From positions 58,315,888 to 58,379,887 of the forward strand of contig NC_037686.1 in the NCBI RefSeq assembly GCF_003255815.1: 64,000 nt of DNA, in the 5' to 3' direction. The DNA is from Theropithecus gelada (Eukaryota; Chordata; Mammalia; Primates; Cercopithecidae). The notes beneath the pieces were generated by a model, which was given only the letters and a program-made list of their open reading frames with translations, did no database searches and was not told the DNA's origin. Each line of letters starts with the position of its first letter. Position 1 is the stretch's first letter. The translations under genes and the position numbers were made by a program. Positions 1-10,990 of this stretch are shown here, piece after piece.

Positions 1-178
1 TCTACCAATGTAGATAAAGGCCATTATATTTCCATTCTGACTCACCATTACTCTCTATATAGAAAGCTCAGAAATGAGTCTACATATTTTCAAAGAACAA
101 CATTTACAAGAGAATTTATCTCTATACCAAGTTCAATCCAAGCTTGACAAATATGCAACTTATTTTTTAAAAATACAG
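1..178. other. unassigned AT-rich flank
   Basis: No gene or repeat is recognised here. It is the 5' flank of the L1PA insertion; its last bases run into the short target-site duplication at 179-185. Confidence 0.5.
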
Positions 179-185
179 TAGTTAA

Positions 186-1201
186 GGGGCACACCCAAGA
201 TGGCTGAATAGGAACAGCTCCAGCCTCCAGCTCCCAGTGTGAGCGACACAGAAGATGCGTAATTTCTGCATTTTCAACTGAGGTACAACTGAGGTTCATC
301 TCACAGGGGCGTGTTGGACAGCTGGCACTGGTCCGCAGGGGCAGCCCGATCAGCGAGAGCTGAAGCAGGGCGAGGCATCACCTCACCTGGGAAGCGCAAG
401 GGGGAAGGAAATTCCTTTTCCTAGCCAAATAAATTGAGACACACAACACCTGGAAAATCGGATAACTCCCACCCTAATACTGCGTTTTACCAAGGGTTTT
501 AGCAAACGGCGCACACCAGGAGATTATATCCCATACCTGGCCCAGAGGGTCCCATGCCCATGGAGCCTCCCTCATTGCTAGCACAGCAGTCTGAGATCTA
601 ACTGCAAGGCGGCAGTGAGATTGGGGGAGGGGCTCCCGCCATTGCTGAGGCTTAAGTAGGTAAACAAAGCTGCCTGGAAGCTCGAATTGGGTGGAGCCCA
701 CCACAGCGCAAAGAGGCCGGCCTGCCTCTGCAGACTCCTCCTCTGGGGACAGGACATAGCTAAACAAAAAGCAGTAGAAACTTCAGCAGAGGTATATACC
801 CCTGTCTGAGAGCTTTGAGGAGAGCAGTGGATCTCCCAGCATGGAGGTTGAGATCTGATAATGGACAGACTCCCTGACCCCTGAGTAGCTTAACTGGGAG
901 ACATCCCCCACTAGGTGCAGACTGACATCTCACACCTCACATGGCGGGGTACACCCGAGACGAAGCTTCCAGAGCAAGAATCAGACAGCAACACTCGCTG
1001 TTCAGCAATATTCTATCTTCTGCAGCCTCCGCTGCTGATATCCAGGCAAAAGGGTCTGGAGTGGAACGCAAGCAAATTCCAACAGACCTACAGCTGAGGG
1101 TCCTGACTGTTAGAAGGAAAACTAACAGAAAGGACACCCACACCCAAACCCCATCAGTACATCACCAGCATCAAAGATCAAAGGCAGATAAAACCACAAA
1201 G
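186..1201 (+). promoter_or_regulatory. L1 5' UTR (internal promoter region)
   Basis: About 1 kb before the ORF1 start corresponds to the L1 5' UTR, which in active L1s carries an internal RNA polymerase II promoter at its start and an antisense promoter further in. The first bases keep a recognisable caagatggc-type segment, the usual place of the YY1 site, here caagatggctg (196-206). It is locally richer in G+C than its surroundings. Whether it is still transcribed cannot be told from sequence. Confidence 0.8.
474..767 (-). other. antisense ORF in L1 5' UTR
   Basis: An uninterrupted 97-codon frame runs antisense inside the L1 5' UTR. Primate L1 5' UTRs are known to have an antisense promoter and a short antisense frame called ORF0, but I cannot confirm that this frame is its equivalent. 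A second antisense frame of 69 codons (90-299) crosses the left L1 boundary into flanking DNA. Neither has a recognisable domain. Treat both as possible remnants, not genes. Confidence 0.3.
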
Positions 1202-1343
1202 ATGGGGAAAAAGCAGTGCAGAAAAGCTGGAAATTCAAAAAATCAGAGCGCAGCTCCCCCTCCAAAGGAACGCAGCTCATCGCCAGCAATGGAATAAAGC
1301 TGGATGGAGAATGACTTTGACAAGTTGAGAGAAGAAGGTTTGC
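1202..1343 (+). pseudogene. L1 ORF1 N-terminal remnant
   Basis: The ATG at 1202 opens the frame of L1 ORF1, the RNA-binding chaperone of the L1 particle. It starts MGKKQCRKAGNSKNQ and keeps the basic, serine/proline-rich N terminus. A TAA at 1295-1297 (codon 32) ends it where the family normally has a glutamine codon. L1 ORF1-like sequence continues to about 1341 and then breaks off at the deletion. The coiled coil, RRM and C-terminal domains (family length about 338 residues) are absent. Confidence 0.9.
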
Positions 1344-3521
1344 ATTGATGCAAAAATCCTCGATAAAATACTGGCAAACCGAATCCAGCAACACATCAAA
1401 AAGCTTATCCACCATGATCAAGTGGACTTTATCCCTGGGATGCAAGGCTGGTTCAACATATGCAAATCAATAAACGTAATCCAGCATATAAACAGAACCA
1501 AAGACAAAAACCACATGATTATCTCAATAGATGCAGAAAAGGCCTTTGATAAAATTCAACAGCCCTTCATGCTAAAAACTCTCAATAAATTCGGTATTGA
1601 TAGAACGTATCTCAAAATAATAAGAGTATTTATGACAAACCCACAGCCAATATCATACTGAATGGGCAAAAAACTGGAAGCATTCCCTTTGAAAATGGGC
1701 ACAAGAGAGGGATGCCCTCTCTCACCACTCCTATTCAACATTGTGTTGGAAGTTCTGGCTAGGGCAATCAGGCAAGAGAAAGAATTCAAGGGTATTCAGT
1801 TACGAAAAGAAGTCAAATTGTCCCTGTTTGCAGATAACATGATTGTATATTTAGAAAACCCCATCATCTCAGCCCAAAATCTCCTTAAGCTGATAAGAAA
1901 CTTCAGCAAAGTCTCAGGATACAAAATTAATGTGCAAAAATCACAAGCATTCTTATACACCAGTAACAGACAGAGAGCCAAATCATGAATGAACTTCCAT
2001 TCACAATTGCTTCAAAGAGAATAAAATATCTAGGAATCCAACTTACAAGGGATGTAAAGGACCTCTTCAAGGAGAACTACAAACCACTGCTCAGTGAAAT
2101 AAAAGAGGACATACCATGCTCATGGACAGGAAGAATCAATATTGTGAAAATGGCCATACTGCCCAAGGTAATTTATAGATTCAATGCCATCCCCATTAAG
2201 CTACCAATGAGTTTCTTCACAGAATTGGAAAAAACTGCTTTAAAGTTCATATGGAACCAAAAAAGACCCCGCATTGCCAAGACAATCCTAAGCCAAAAGA
2301 ACAAAGCTGAGGCATCATGCTACCTGACTTCAAACTATACTACAAGGCTACAGTAACCAAAACAGCATGGTACAGGTACTGAAACAGAGATATAGACGAA
2401 TGGAACAGAACAGAGCCCTCAGAAACAATATCACACATCTACAGCCATCTGATCTTTGACAAAACTGACAAAAACAAAAAATGGGGAAAGGATTCCCTAT
2501 TTAATAAATGGTGCTGGGAAAATTGGCTAGCCATAAGTAGAAAGCTGAAACTGGATCCTTTCCTTACTCCTTATACGAAAATTAATTCAAGATGGATCAG
2601 AGACTTAAATGTTAGACCTAAACCCATAAAAACCCTCGAAGAAAACCTAGGTAATACCCTCAGGACATAGGCATGGGCAATGACTTCATGTCTAAAACAC
2701 CAAAAGCAATGGCAACAAAAGCCAAGATTGACAAATGGGATCTAATTAAACTGAACAGCTTCTGCACAGCAAAAGAAACTACCATCAGAGTGAACAGGCA
2801 ACCTACAGAATGGGAGAAAATTTTTGCAATCTACTCATCTGACAAAGGGCTAATATCCAGAACCTATAAAGAACTCAATCAAATTTACAAGAAAAAAAAA
2901 AAAACAACCCCATCAAAAAGTGGGCAATGAACAGACACTTCTCAAAAGAAGACATTCAGACAGCCAACAGACACATGAAAAAATGCTCATCATCACTGGC
3001 CATCAGAGAAATGCAAATCAAGACCACAATGAGATACCATCTCACACCAGTTAGAATGGCAATCATTAAGGAAACAACAGGTGCTGGAGAGGATGTGGAG
3101 AAATAGGAACACTTTTACACTGTTGGTGGGACTGTAAACTAGTTCAACCATTGTGGAAAACAGTGTGGCGATTCCTCAAGGATCTAGAACTAGAAATACC
3201 ATTTGACCCAGTCATCCCACTACTGGGGATATACTCAAAGGATTATAAGTCATGCTGCTATAAAGACACATGCACACGTATGTTTACTGCGGCACTATTC
3301 ACAATAGCAAAGACTTGGAATCAACCCAAATGTCCGTCAGTGACAGACTGGATTAAGAAAATGTGGCACATATACACCATGGAATACTATGCAGCCATAA
3401 AAAGGATGAGTTCGTGTCCTTTGTAGGGATATGGATGCAGCTGGAAACCATCATTCTCAGCAAACTATTGCAAGAACAGAAAACCAAATACTGCATGTTC
3501 TCACTCATAGGTGGGAATTGA
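1344..3521 (+). pseudogene. L1 ORF2 remnant: RT core and C-terminal region
   Basis: This is the reverse transcriptase and downstream part of L1 ORF2, without the N-terminal endonuclease. It is split over several frames: 1422-1661, a stop at the point where 1662 begins, 1662-1988, 1985-2356, 2673-2930 and 3151-3426. Recognisable pieces are IISIDAEKAFDKIQ, GCPLSPLLFNIVLEVLARAI and the C-terminal WHIYTMEYYAAIK. The catalytic box reads FADN instead of the family FADD: AAC at 1836-1838 replaces the second aspartate codon. About 18 bp is also missing near 2110. The original stop is TGA at 3519-3521. Confidence 0.92.
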
Positions 3522-3771
3522 ACAATGAGATCACTTGGACACAGGAAGGGGATCATCACACACCGGGTCCTATTGTGGGGACGGGTAGGGGGAAGAGATA
3601 GCATTAGGAGATATACCTAATGTAAATGACGAGTTAATGGGTGCAGCACACCAACATGGCACATGTATACATATGTAACAAACCTGCACGTTGTACACAT
3701 GTACCCTAGAACTTAAAGTATAATAAAAAAAATTAAAAATAAAAAAAATTAAAAATTAAAAAAATAGTTAA

Positions 3772-4467
3772 ATTGGTGAAGAAAAGATATAAAAGAGGGG
3801 TTGAAATTATAAAATTGTAAAAGACGAAAGGGACTCCATCTCATGCTAGAATATTCATGTATATCAAACTATCTAGCATATCAATATGTATGTGCTGGAA
3901 TAAAATGCTTATATATGTGAATACATAAGTAATACATATATGTACACATATATAAAAATTGTTTTGTTTTTCCAAATAGATGTCTATCTATATGTATGCA
4001 TGCTTATGTTTATAATGTTAAAAGATAATTCTTAGGAAGAAGATAAAATCATGATTTTTATGCACATATAAAAAGTTAACATATTTAAAAATTATATTTT
4101 ACTCATATGACCTGAGAGAACTCAGCAGGTGTAATTACTGATATTAGGCAAAATCAAAAAAGCATAAAAATATATAGAGAAAAGGAACACTGAAAAGTAT
4201 TGCAAATGGAAACAACACTGGTTATTTCACAGAAGGGGGATAAGTCAATTAAATTTGTACCATATAGAATATAATTTACGTAATTATCAGGTAACTATTA
4301 TTTACAAAGTATACCAAAATATCCCCGAAACAATGAACAAAGCTAGATCTGAGAATACAGAAAGGATGCACAGTTTTAGAGGACAGACAATTTTCCGTTG
4401 AAACACAATTTCCCATTGTGGTTTTGATTAGCATTTTTCTAATAGTCAATGACGTGCCATGGTGGTT
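3772..4467. other. unassigned AT-rich stretch
   Basis: Between two L1 pieces there is no gene and no repeat I can name. It holds short tata/catata-rich runs near 3910-3960 and an A-rich 3' flank of the preceding L1. Confidence 0.5.
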
Positions 4468-4793
4468 TGCTGGAACATGGATGGAAATGAAGGCCATTAT
4501 TCTTAACAAACTAACACAGAAACAGAAAACCAAATAACCAAGGTTCTCGTTCACACATGGGGGCTAAAAGATGAGAACACAGGGATATATAACAGGGAAC
4601 AATGGACACTGAGGACTATCAGAGGGTGGAAAGCGGGAGGGGGAAGAGAATCAGGAAAAATATCTAATGAGTACTAGGCTTAATACTTGGGTGACAAAAT
4701 AATCTGTACACCAAACCCCCATGACGCAAGTTTACCTATATAACAAACCTACACGTATACCCCTAAACTTAAAAGTTTAAAAAAGAAACACAA
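4468..4793 (+). mobile_element. 5'-truncated older L1, 3' end
   Basis: The segment matches the end of L1 ORF2 and the 3' UTR: gaacatggatggaaatgaag (4473-4492), then the cagaaacagaaaaccaaata motif, then gtttacctatataacaaacc near the end and an A-rich tail. It is more divergent than the L1 at the left end. No clear target-site duplication was found. Confidence 0.85.
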
Positions 4794-5429
4794 CTTCCAT
4801 AAAATAAGTACTTATATAAAGTTGTATTGTTATACCTTATTTTAAAAAACTGAAGTGAAGATAACCCATGATTTGTATTTGACTTTTTTTACAGCTGTGA
4901 AAACAATGCTTTTATAATTAACTCTTTTATTTGCAGCTTTGTATTGTTTCTACTGTTTCTAACCTGTATTTTTAGTTTCACCCAAAATACTAGGTAAAAT
5001 TAGATTATCAGTGTTTTGAAATAATACTGTCAAATTATAACAGATTATCTTTTATTATTTCTACTGTGTTTTTTACTATTTATATTGTTTCTATGGTATC
5101 TAACTATATCTTTAGTTTTACCCAAATACTAGGTTTAAAAAAAAAAAAAAAAAAAAGATTATCTTTTATTATTTACATCTTGTCCACAGCAGAAAGCTTT
5201 TAGAATGCTATGTTAATTTCATTGTAAACTTTGCAAATCTGTTTTTAAATGCCATCTTAAGTATTTTTTAATGTACATAGCTTGGATTTTATTTTTTCTA
5301 GTAACTGAAAGAATTTTACATGTATAAAGAGACTGTGACACACTTATGTTAACAAAAAAAAGTCCTGCATTTGTGGAAAGTAACAAATAACAGGAAAGAA
5401 AATAAAATTTGAAAAAGCAACTATTCAGG
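4794..5429. other. unassigned stretch holding a local duplication
   Basis: No gene is seen. It is T/A-rich and contains the diverged tandem duplication at 4942-5174 and an A-run at 5136-5154. Confidence 0.5.
4942..5174. repeat. diverged local duplication, period about 140 bp
   Basis: The block tattgtttctactgtttcta (4942) ... cccaaaatactagg (4981-4994) returns with changes at 5083 and as cccaaatactagg at 5121-5133. A 19-bp word, agattatcttttattattt, is exact at 5042-5060 and 5156-5174. An A-run interrupts the second copy. Confidence 0.7.
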
Positions 5430-6265
5430 AGTGATGATAATGGAGTATGTAGCTCCAAGAGCCCTTCTCTCCACAGAAATATAGAAAAAAATGAGCTCAA
5501 CTATCAGACTCCACTTTCAAATTTGTTCAAACTCTGGGAAAGACTCAAAGGTTTACAGCAACCAGGCAGATGCTGAATTAATGAAAAGGTAAATTAAACT
5601 TGGTCAGATAACTTTCTGGAATTTGTCCTTGTCTTTGGCCCAATAACCTCCGCTTTGCAGCAGTGATTTTGAAAACCACAACTCATTGTCCCAATTTGTA
5701 ATTTTGGTCACTGGTTCTGAAAGGAAGAGAGTGGATGTTTTTCCCAAATAATTGTGTTTTTATACTATTACTTATGTGGCAGTCAACTGAAAGAATAACC
5801 CAAGGTGCCTGCTTTCATTTTGTCTAGCTCTGAGATCATACAGAGTGGAAATGTGGCTACAACAGAAGGCATCCCTTGAAGATATTTTAATTCAAATGAA
5901 AAATCCACTGCAGCATGGGAAAAAGTTACAGCTGAACAAATTATAGGTACACTGAAACCTTCAGAGGACAACTCAAGGAGAAAATATATTTGGAGAACTA
6001 AAAATTATTTTTCTTCTTCCTGGTGTTCAAGCAAATCCCTGTTTAAAATGAGCTACATATAGCTAAATGACCAGAGACTACACATAACAAAAAGAATAAA
6101 GGATTTACATGAGTAATTTAGAAAAGTAACTGAAGAACTACTTATGTAAAGTAATAAAAACAAACCCCAAGGAAGAAGATGAATAGAATTTTCAGAGATA
6201 CCATATTATAATATTCAGAATGCCCAGTTTTGAATAAGGAATTGAGAGAGAAGGAAAGAAGAAAG

Positions 6266-6643
6266 AGAAGAGAAGAGAAGAGAAGAGAAGAGAAGAGAAG
6301 AGAAGAGAAGAGAAGAGAAGAGAAGAGAGAAAGAAAGAAAGAAGGAAGGAAGGAAGGAAGGAAGGAAGGAAGGAAGGAAGGAAGGAAGGAGAGAGAAAGA
6401 AAAAGAGAGAAAGAAAGAGAAAGGAAAGAAAATCAAAGAAGGAAGGAAGGAAGGAAGAGAAAGAAAGAAAGAAAGGAAAGAAAGGAAGGAAAGGAAGGAA
6501 AGGAAGGGAAGGAAGGGAAGGAAGGGAGGAAGGGAGGAAGGGAGGAAGGGAGGAAGGAAGGAAGGAAGGAAGGAAGGAAGGAAGGAAGGAAGGAAGGAAG
6601 GAAGGAAGGAAGGAAGAAAGGAAGGAAGGAAGGAAGGAAGGAG
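6266..6643 (+). repeat. composite GA-rich microsatellite with GGAA runs
   Basis: A run of about 12 AGAAG units (6266-6325) passes into GAAA units and then uninterrupted GGAA arrays: about 11 units at 6344-6390, 4 at 6441-6456, 16 at 6552-6615 and 5 at 6620-6639. GAAA, GGGA and GGGAGGAA variants lie between them. The purine-only strand gives long open frames on both strands (6230-6655 and 6215-6718) that are artefacts of the repeat. Confidence 0.98.
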
Positions 6644-7600
6644 TCCATTCCTTAATATGTAGGAGATATTAAGAGAGAGTTTCCCAGAGGAAGCACAGAC
6701 ATTGAACTTGCTTGACAAATACTCTCAAAGTAGACTCAGCCAACTAAAAAAATAGTGAACAAAAGACAATAGGATCTTGGAAGAATGATGTCTTAAGAAA
6801 TACAGAATATGAGTAGACATAAATTATTTAAAAAAGCAATGAAACAGAAATTCTATAGCTGACAATAATTAAAACAAAAAATTAACTGAAGAGGCTCATC
6901 AGCAGATACTGGCAGGCTAAAGAAATAATCAACAAATCTGAAAATTGGTTAACTTACACTATACATGCCGAGATCCAGATTTAAAAAAATAAAACTGAAC
7001 AGAGACTAAAAGACTTTGGGGATATTGTCAAGTATATCAACATATATATAATAAGAGTCCCAGAAAGAAAGAGAGTGAAAGAGGCAGAAAGAATATTAAG
7101 AGAAATAATGACTGATAACGTTTGAAATTTGATGAAAGTCATAACTCTACACATTCTAAAAGCTCAACAAACTCTAAGCAGGATAAACTCAAAATGATTG
7201 ACTCTAAAATACATTATAATCACACCGCTGAAAGCAAAGACAAAGAGAGAAACATATAAAGCATGCACTAAGGCTCCCCAGTAAGTCCTACAATCTATTT
7301 TTCATCAGAAACTAGAGAGGCCAGAAGACAGTGGGATGGCATATTCTATGTGCTGGAAAAAAAAAAAAAGAAAAAAGTAAAAACAACAACAACAACAAAC
7401 GGAGACTATCAAACAAGAATCCTATATCCAGCAAAACTGTCCTTCAAAAATGAGGGAGAAATTAAGATTTTTCCAAATAAAAGATAAATGAAAGCTAAGG
7501 GAATGTGTATTACTGAAGCAGCCCTATAAAAAATGCTAAAGGTGGTTCTTCTGGTTGAAATAAAAGGATACAAGACAGTAACTCAAAGCTGTATGAAGAA

Positions 7601-7956
7601 GCTGGGTGTGGTGGCTCATGCCTATAGTCCCAGCACTTTGGCAGGCTGAGGCGGGCAGATCACCTGAGGTCAGGAGGTCAAGACCAGCCTGGCCAATGGT
7701 GAAGCTCTGTCTCTACTAAAAATAAATAATTAGACAGGCATGGTGGTGTGCACCTGTAATCCCAACTACTTAGGAGGTTGACGCAGGAGAATGGCTTGAA
7801 CCCAGGAGGTAGAGGATAAACCCAGGAAGTGGAGTTCGTTGAACCCAGGAGGCAGAGGATGCAGTGAACTGAGATCGCACCACTGCACTCCAGCCTGGGC
7901 AACAGAGTGAGACTTTGTCTCAAAACAAAAACAAACAAAACAACAACCAAAAAAAC
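7601..7956 (+). mobile_element. Alu (older, AluS/J-like) with internal triplication
   Basis: A full-length Alu from gctgggtgtggtggctcatg to an A/C-rich tail. It is flanked by a perfect 16-bp target-site duplication, aaagctgtatgaagaa, at 7585-7600 and 7957-7972. It splits the L1M inter-ORF sequence. At 356 bp it is longer than usual because the right-monomer word aacccagga is present three times (7799, 7819, 7842), spaced 20 and 23 bp. Confidence 0.97.
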
Positions 7957-9440
7957 AAAGCTGTATGAAGAAAAAAAATATACCTGTTAAAGGTAAAACA
8001 TGGCCAAATATAAGAGTCAGCAATGTATTTTTGGTTTGAGACTTCACTTTTCATTTCCTACAGGATTTAAATACAAATATTTAAAATAATCATACATCTA
8101 TGTTATTGGGAACATAATGTATAATGATTTAATTTGTAACAATAACCACATAAACAATGAGAGATGACTCGTATAGGGGCAGAGTTTATGTATACTACTA
8201 AGGATAATTGGTATTAATTCAGAACAAAGTGCTATACGTTGAAGTGGTTAATTGTATTCCCTGGGTAACCATGAAGAAAATAACCAAAAATAAATAAGGA
8301 AAAGGAAGTGAGAAAGAAATTGAAAGGGTGCACTACAAAAAAATCACTTGAACACAAAGAAGCAGTAATAGAGGAATTTGTGGAACAAAATAAAATGGTA
8401 TGGGGAACAAATAACAAAATGGCAGAAATTTTTACTTATCTGTCATTACTTTAAATGCACGTGAATTAAACTCTCCAATTAAAAGGTAGAGAATAACATA
8501 ATAGATTTAAAAAGCATAATCCTACAATACACCACCTACAAGAGACTCCATTTATATTCCAAAACACAAAAAGGTGGAAGTGAAAGGATGGAGAAAGACA
8601 CTCTATGAAAATAGTAACCAAACTAGAACAAGTGGTATCTACTATCAGACAAAATAGACTTTAAGTAAAAATGGTTATCAGAGACAAAGGTCAAGACATT
8701 ACATATTGATGAAAGGAATAATCCGTTAAGAAGATGAATTATAAACATATATATATGTATATATGACAATCACAGAATTGAAGGGAGAAGTTAACAGCTC
8801 TACAATATTAGGAGACTTCAATATCACACTTTCAATAACAGAAAAACTAAGCAAAAACCAGCAAGTAAAAAGAGGACTTGATCAACACTATAAACTAGCT
8901 AGACCTTACAGAAAAATTTGGAACACTCCACTGAAACAGGAGAATACATATTTCTTCTCAAGTGTACATGAAAGAGTCTCAATTTTTGCTACCTATATTG
9001 ATTTCTATGTGCTTACTATTATTTTGAATGAAATTATTCTAAGTACACTTGTTTTCATAAATTATTTGTTTAGCTGAAAAGAAGGGTACTTTTTGCAAAA
9101 CTGAAAGCAAAATTTTATTGTAGATATTGAATTTTTTTAGCAGGTTTTGTTTTGTTTTATTTTCAAAACAAAAGAAAAGTTGATTAAACGGTACAAACTT
9201 TCAGTTGTGTAAGATTAATAAATTCTAGAGATCTAATATACAGCATGACGACAATAGTTAATACGGCGCTCTACACTTGTTAATTGCTAAGTAAGTAAAT
9301 CTTGAATGTTCTCACCACACAAAGAACAAAAGGTAATTATATGAGGTGATGGATATGCTAATTAGCTTGACTGCAGTAATCAATTCTCATTTATATGTAT
9401 TTGAAAACAGCAAATTACATTTTATAAAACAGTTATTTTA

Positions 9441-10830
9441 AATTAAAACAAAAGTTACTAATTTAAGTAAAGAAAGATTATGAGAGCATAGTAGTAAACA
9501 TTCACAGGTTTAAACTCAGATATTGTTTTTTAAATACACAATATTAATAATTAGTAAATATGACATAATTATGATCATGCCTATGATATAAGAATACTTT
9601 AAAAAAGAGCAGTCAGTCATTTTTCAAAGAGTTCTATATCTCTATCATTATAAAGGTAATAGATATTTTACTAACGCTATATGCTCCTTTCATTAGTGTG
9701 TATAACTGATATAATAGTAATAAAAAACAAATAACTGCTCTGAAACTTAATATTGTATTTTAGCAGTATTTCACCTAGGTCGTGACCACAGTGCTGTGTT
9801 AACCACCTCGGAGGCAAACACGATTAACCAAAGCACGTGTTTATAGATATTAATTTTCAAATCCCATCTTGTGGTGTTGCCATTATCTCAATCTTTTTCC
9901 TTCTTACAAATTAGATCTTTATTTGTGCACAACATCTCATTCAGGAGTAGGAAGAATAATTCTGTAGCTTTTTGAAAGTTTCTAGTGCCAGCAATTTTAC
10001 CCACCAGCTGGCGTGGGCATTGCAAGCTCAACCTACACACAATCCCAAACACTTACTCCCTTGTTGGCCCACTCTGTAGAGGCAACTAAAATATAAATGT
10101 CTTTTTCTAGCCTTTCTGACAAATGGGGTTTACTTATGTCACATAACTGGCTAGAGAGTTGAAGTCAAGAGGCTCTAGGCACTACCAGGGAGACACACAC
10201 ATGATGACATCACAGAAATAAAGCCGTACCATCAGGGAGTCTCAGCGTCAGTGGCAGTAGAGTCGTGGCAACATCGGCCCAGCTATGAGCTTCTTAACAT
10301 TGAAACCTCTATTCACTGAAACTGATATTAGTGGGGTCTCTGACTGACCCACCAGCTTTATGGATTCTTGATGGGGTTATAAGGTGTTATTTCCATCCTA
10401 TACTTGGGTGGTTGACTGATTTTTAAGAACTAAAATAAAATTAAACAAACAAAAACTTGTTTCCAAAATAGTATTAAATGACAACTGAAAGTGATAATTG
10501 TCAAGAACTCAGAGTACATCTCAGCAGTTACATAACACCTTATAATATCTGTATCTATAGATATATAGATATATAGATTTTTTCCTATTTGTGGTTGCAT
10601 AAATTATGTGGAAGAGTATTTCCATGAAGTACATATTTTTACTAATGTACTTTTAAAAACAAAAGTGTGCTTCAGTGTAAAGATTCAGTAGGAAATTCAA
10701 ACACTGTTTTCTAAATCTACAAGGAAAAGTCTCTCTTTGCTCTCCGCCAATCACCTAGTTCTCCTCTCCTGAGAAAACCTCTACTATTGATGCTGTTAAT
10801 GCTTGTGGGTTTTTAATGTTGTTGTTGTTA
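9441..10830. other. unassigned intergenic stretch
   Basis: No gene is recognised. The part from about 9950 to 10400 is less AT-rich than its surroundings and looks like old single-copy sequence or an unrecognised relic. A short tatagata run lies near 10553-10577. Confidence 0.5.
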
Positions 10831-10990
10831 TTTTTTTTTTCAAGATGAAGTCTCTCCTGTCACCCAGGCTGGAGTACAGTGGTACAGTCTCGGCTCACTG
10901 CAACCTCAGCCTCCCTGGCTCAAGCGATTCTCATGCCTAAGCTTCCTGAGCAGCTGGAAGTACAGATGCATGCCACCATGCCCAGCTAAT
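10831..10990 (-). mobile_element. 5'-truncated Alu, right monomer only
   Basis: Reading plus to minus, a T-run (10831-10840) is followed by cacccaggctggagtacagt, ctcactgcaacctcagcctc and cccagctaat, which is the Alu right monomer in reverse. The left monomer is missing. The divergence suggests an old AluJ-like copy. No clear duplication of the target was found. Confidence 0.9.

Larger units (their letters stand above)
186..3764 (+). mobile_element. L1PA LINE-1 with 5' end and large internal deletion
   Basis: A primate LINE-1 retrotransposon copy. It begins with the L1 5' end (caagatggctgaataggaac around 196-215), runs through the 5' UTR and the first codons of ORF1, then jumps near 1341 straight into the ORF2 reverse transcriptase region. 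From there it continues to the L1PA 3' UTR (acatatgtaacaaacctgca near 3668) and an A-rich tail. The length is about 3.6 kb against about 6 kb for an intact L1, so roughly 2.4 kb of ORF1 and the ORF2 endonuclease region is missing. The 7-bp word tagttaa at 179-185 and 3765-3771 flanks it as a probable target-site duplication. The older-L1PA age is an estimate by eye. The element cannot move by itself. Confidence 0.95.
5430..9440 (+). mobile_element. ancient L1M LINE-1, heavily eroded
   Basis: An old mammalian LINE-1 of the L1M type, read in order: 5' UTR (about 5430-6240), ORF1 region (about 6650-7440), the long inter-ORF region with aggtaaaacatggccaaata (7990-8009), and the start of the ORF2 endonuclease region (gacagaattg-like word at 8770, agtgtacatg near 8961). 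Most of ORF2 is missing, and a 3' UTR piece (about 9190-9440) follows. A GA/GGAA microsatellite has grown in the 5' part and an Alu has inserted at 7601. The frame at 8763-9077 is a chance survivor of ORF2, not a gene. The 3' piece may belong to a second L1M copy. Confidence 0.8.

Noticed and set aside
6215..6718. 167-codon antisense frame and 141-codon sense frame
   Set aside because: Both consist only of the GA/GGAA simple repeat translated as Pro/Ser/Phe-Leu or Lys/Glu/Arg/Gly repeats.
7678..8047. two antisense frames of 90-93 codons
   Set aside because: These are typical translations of the reverse strand of an Alu, extended into its flank.
8763..9077. 104-codon frame
   Set aside because: Its first half is the start of L1M ORF2 (endonuclease side) and the rest runs into unrelated flanking sequence.
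9950..10400. possible MLT/MER relic
   Set aside because: Phrases such as gatgacatcacagaaataaa resemble several old repeats, but no ordered match was found.
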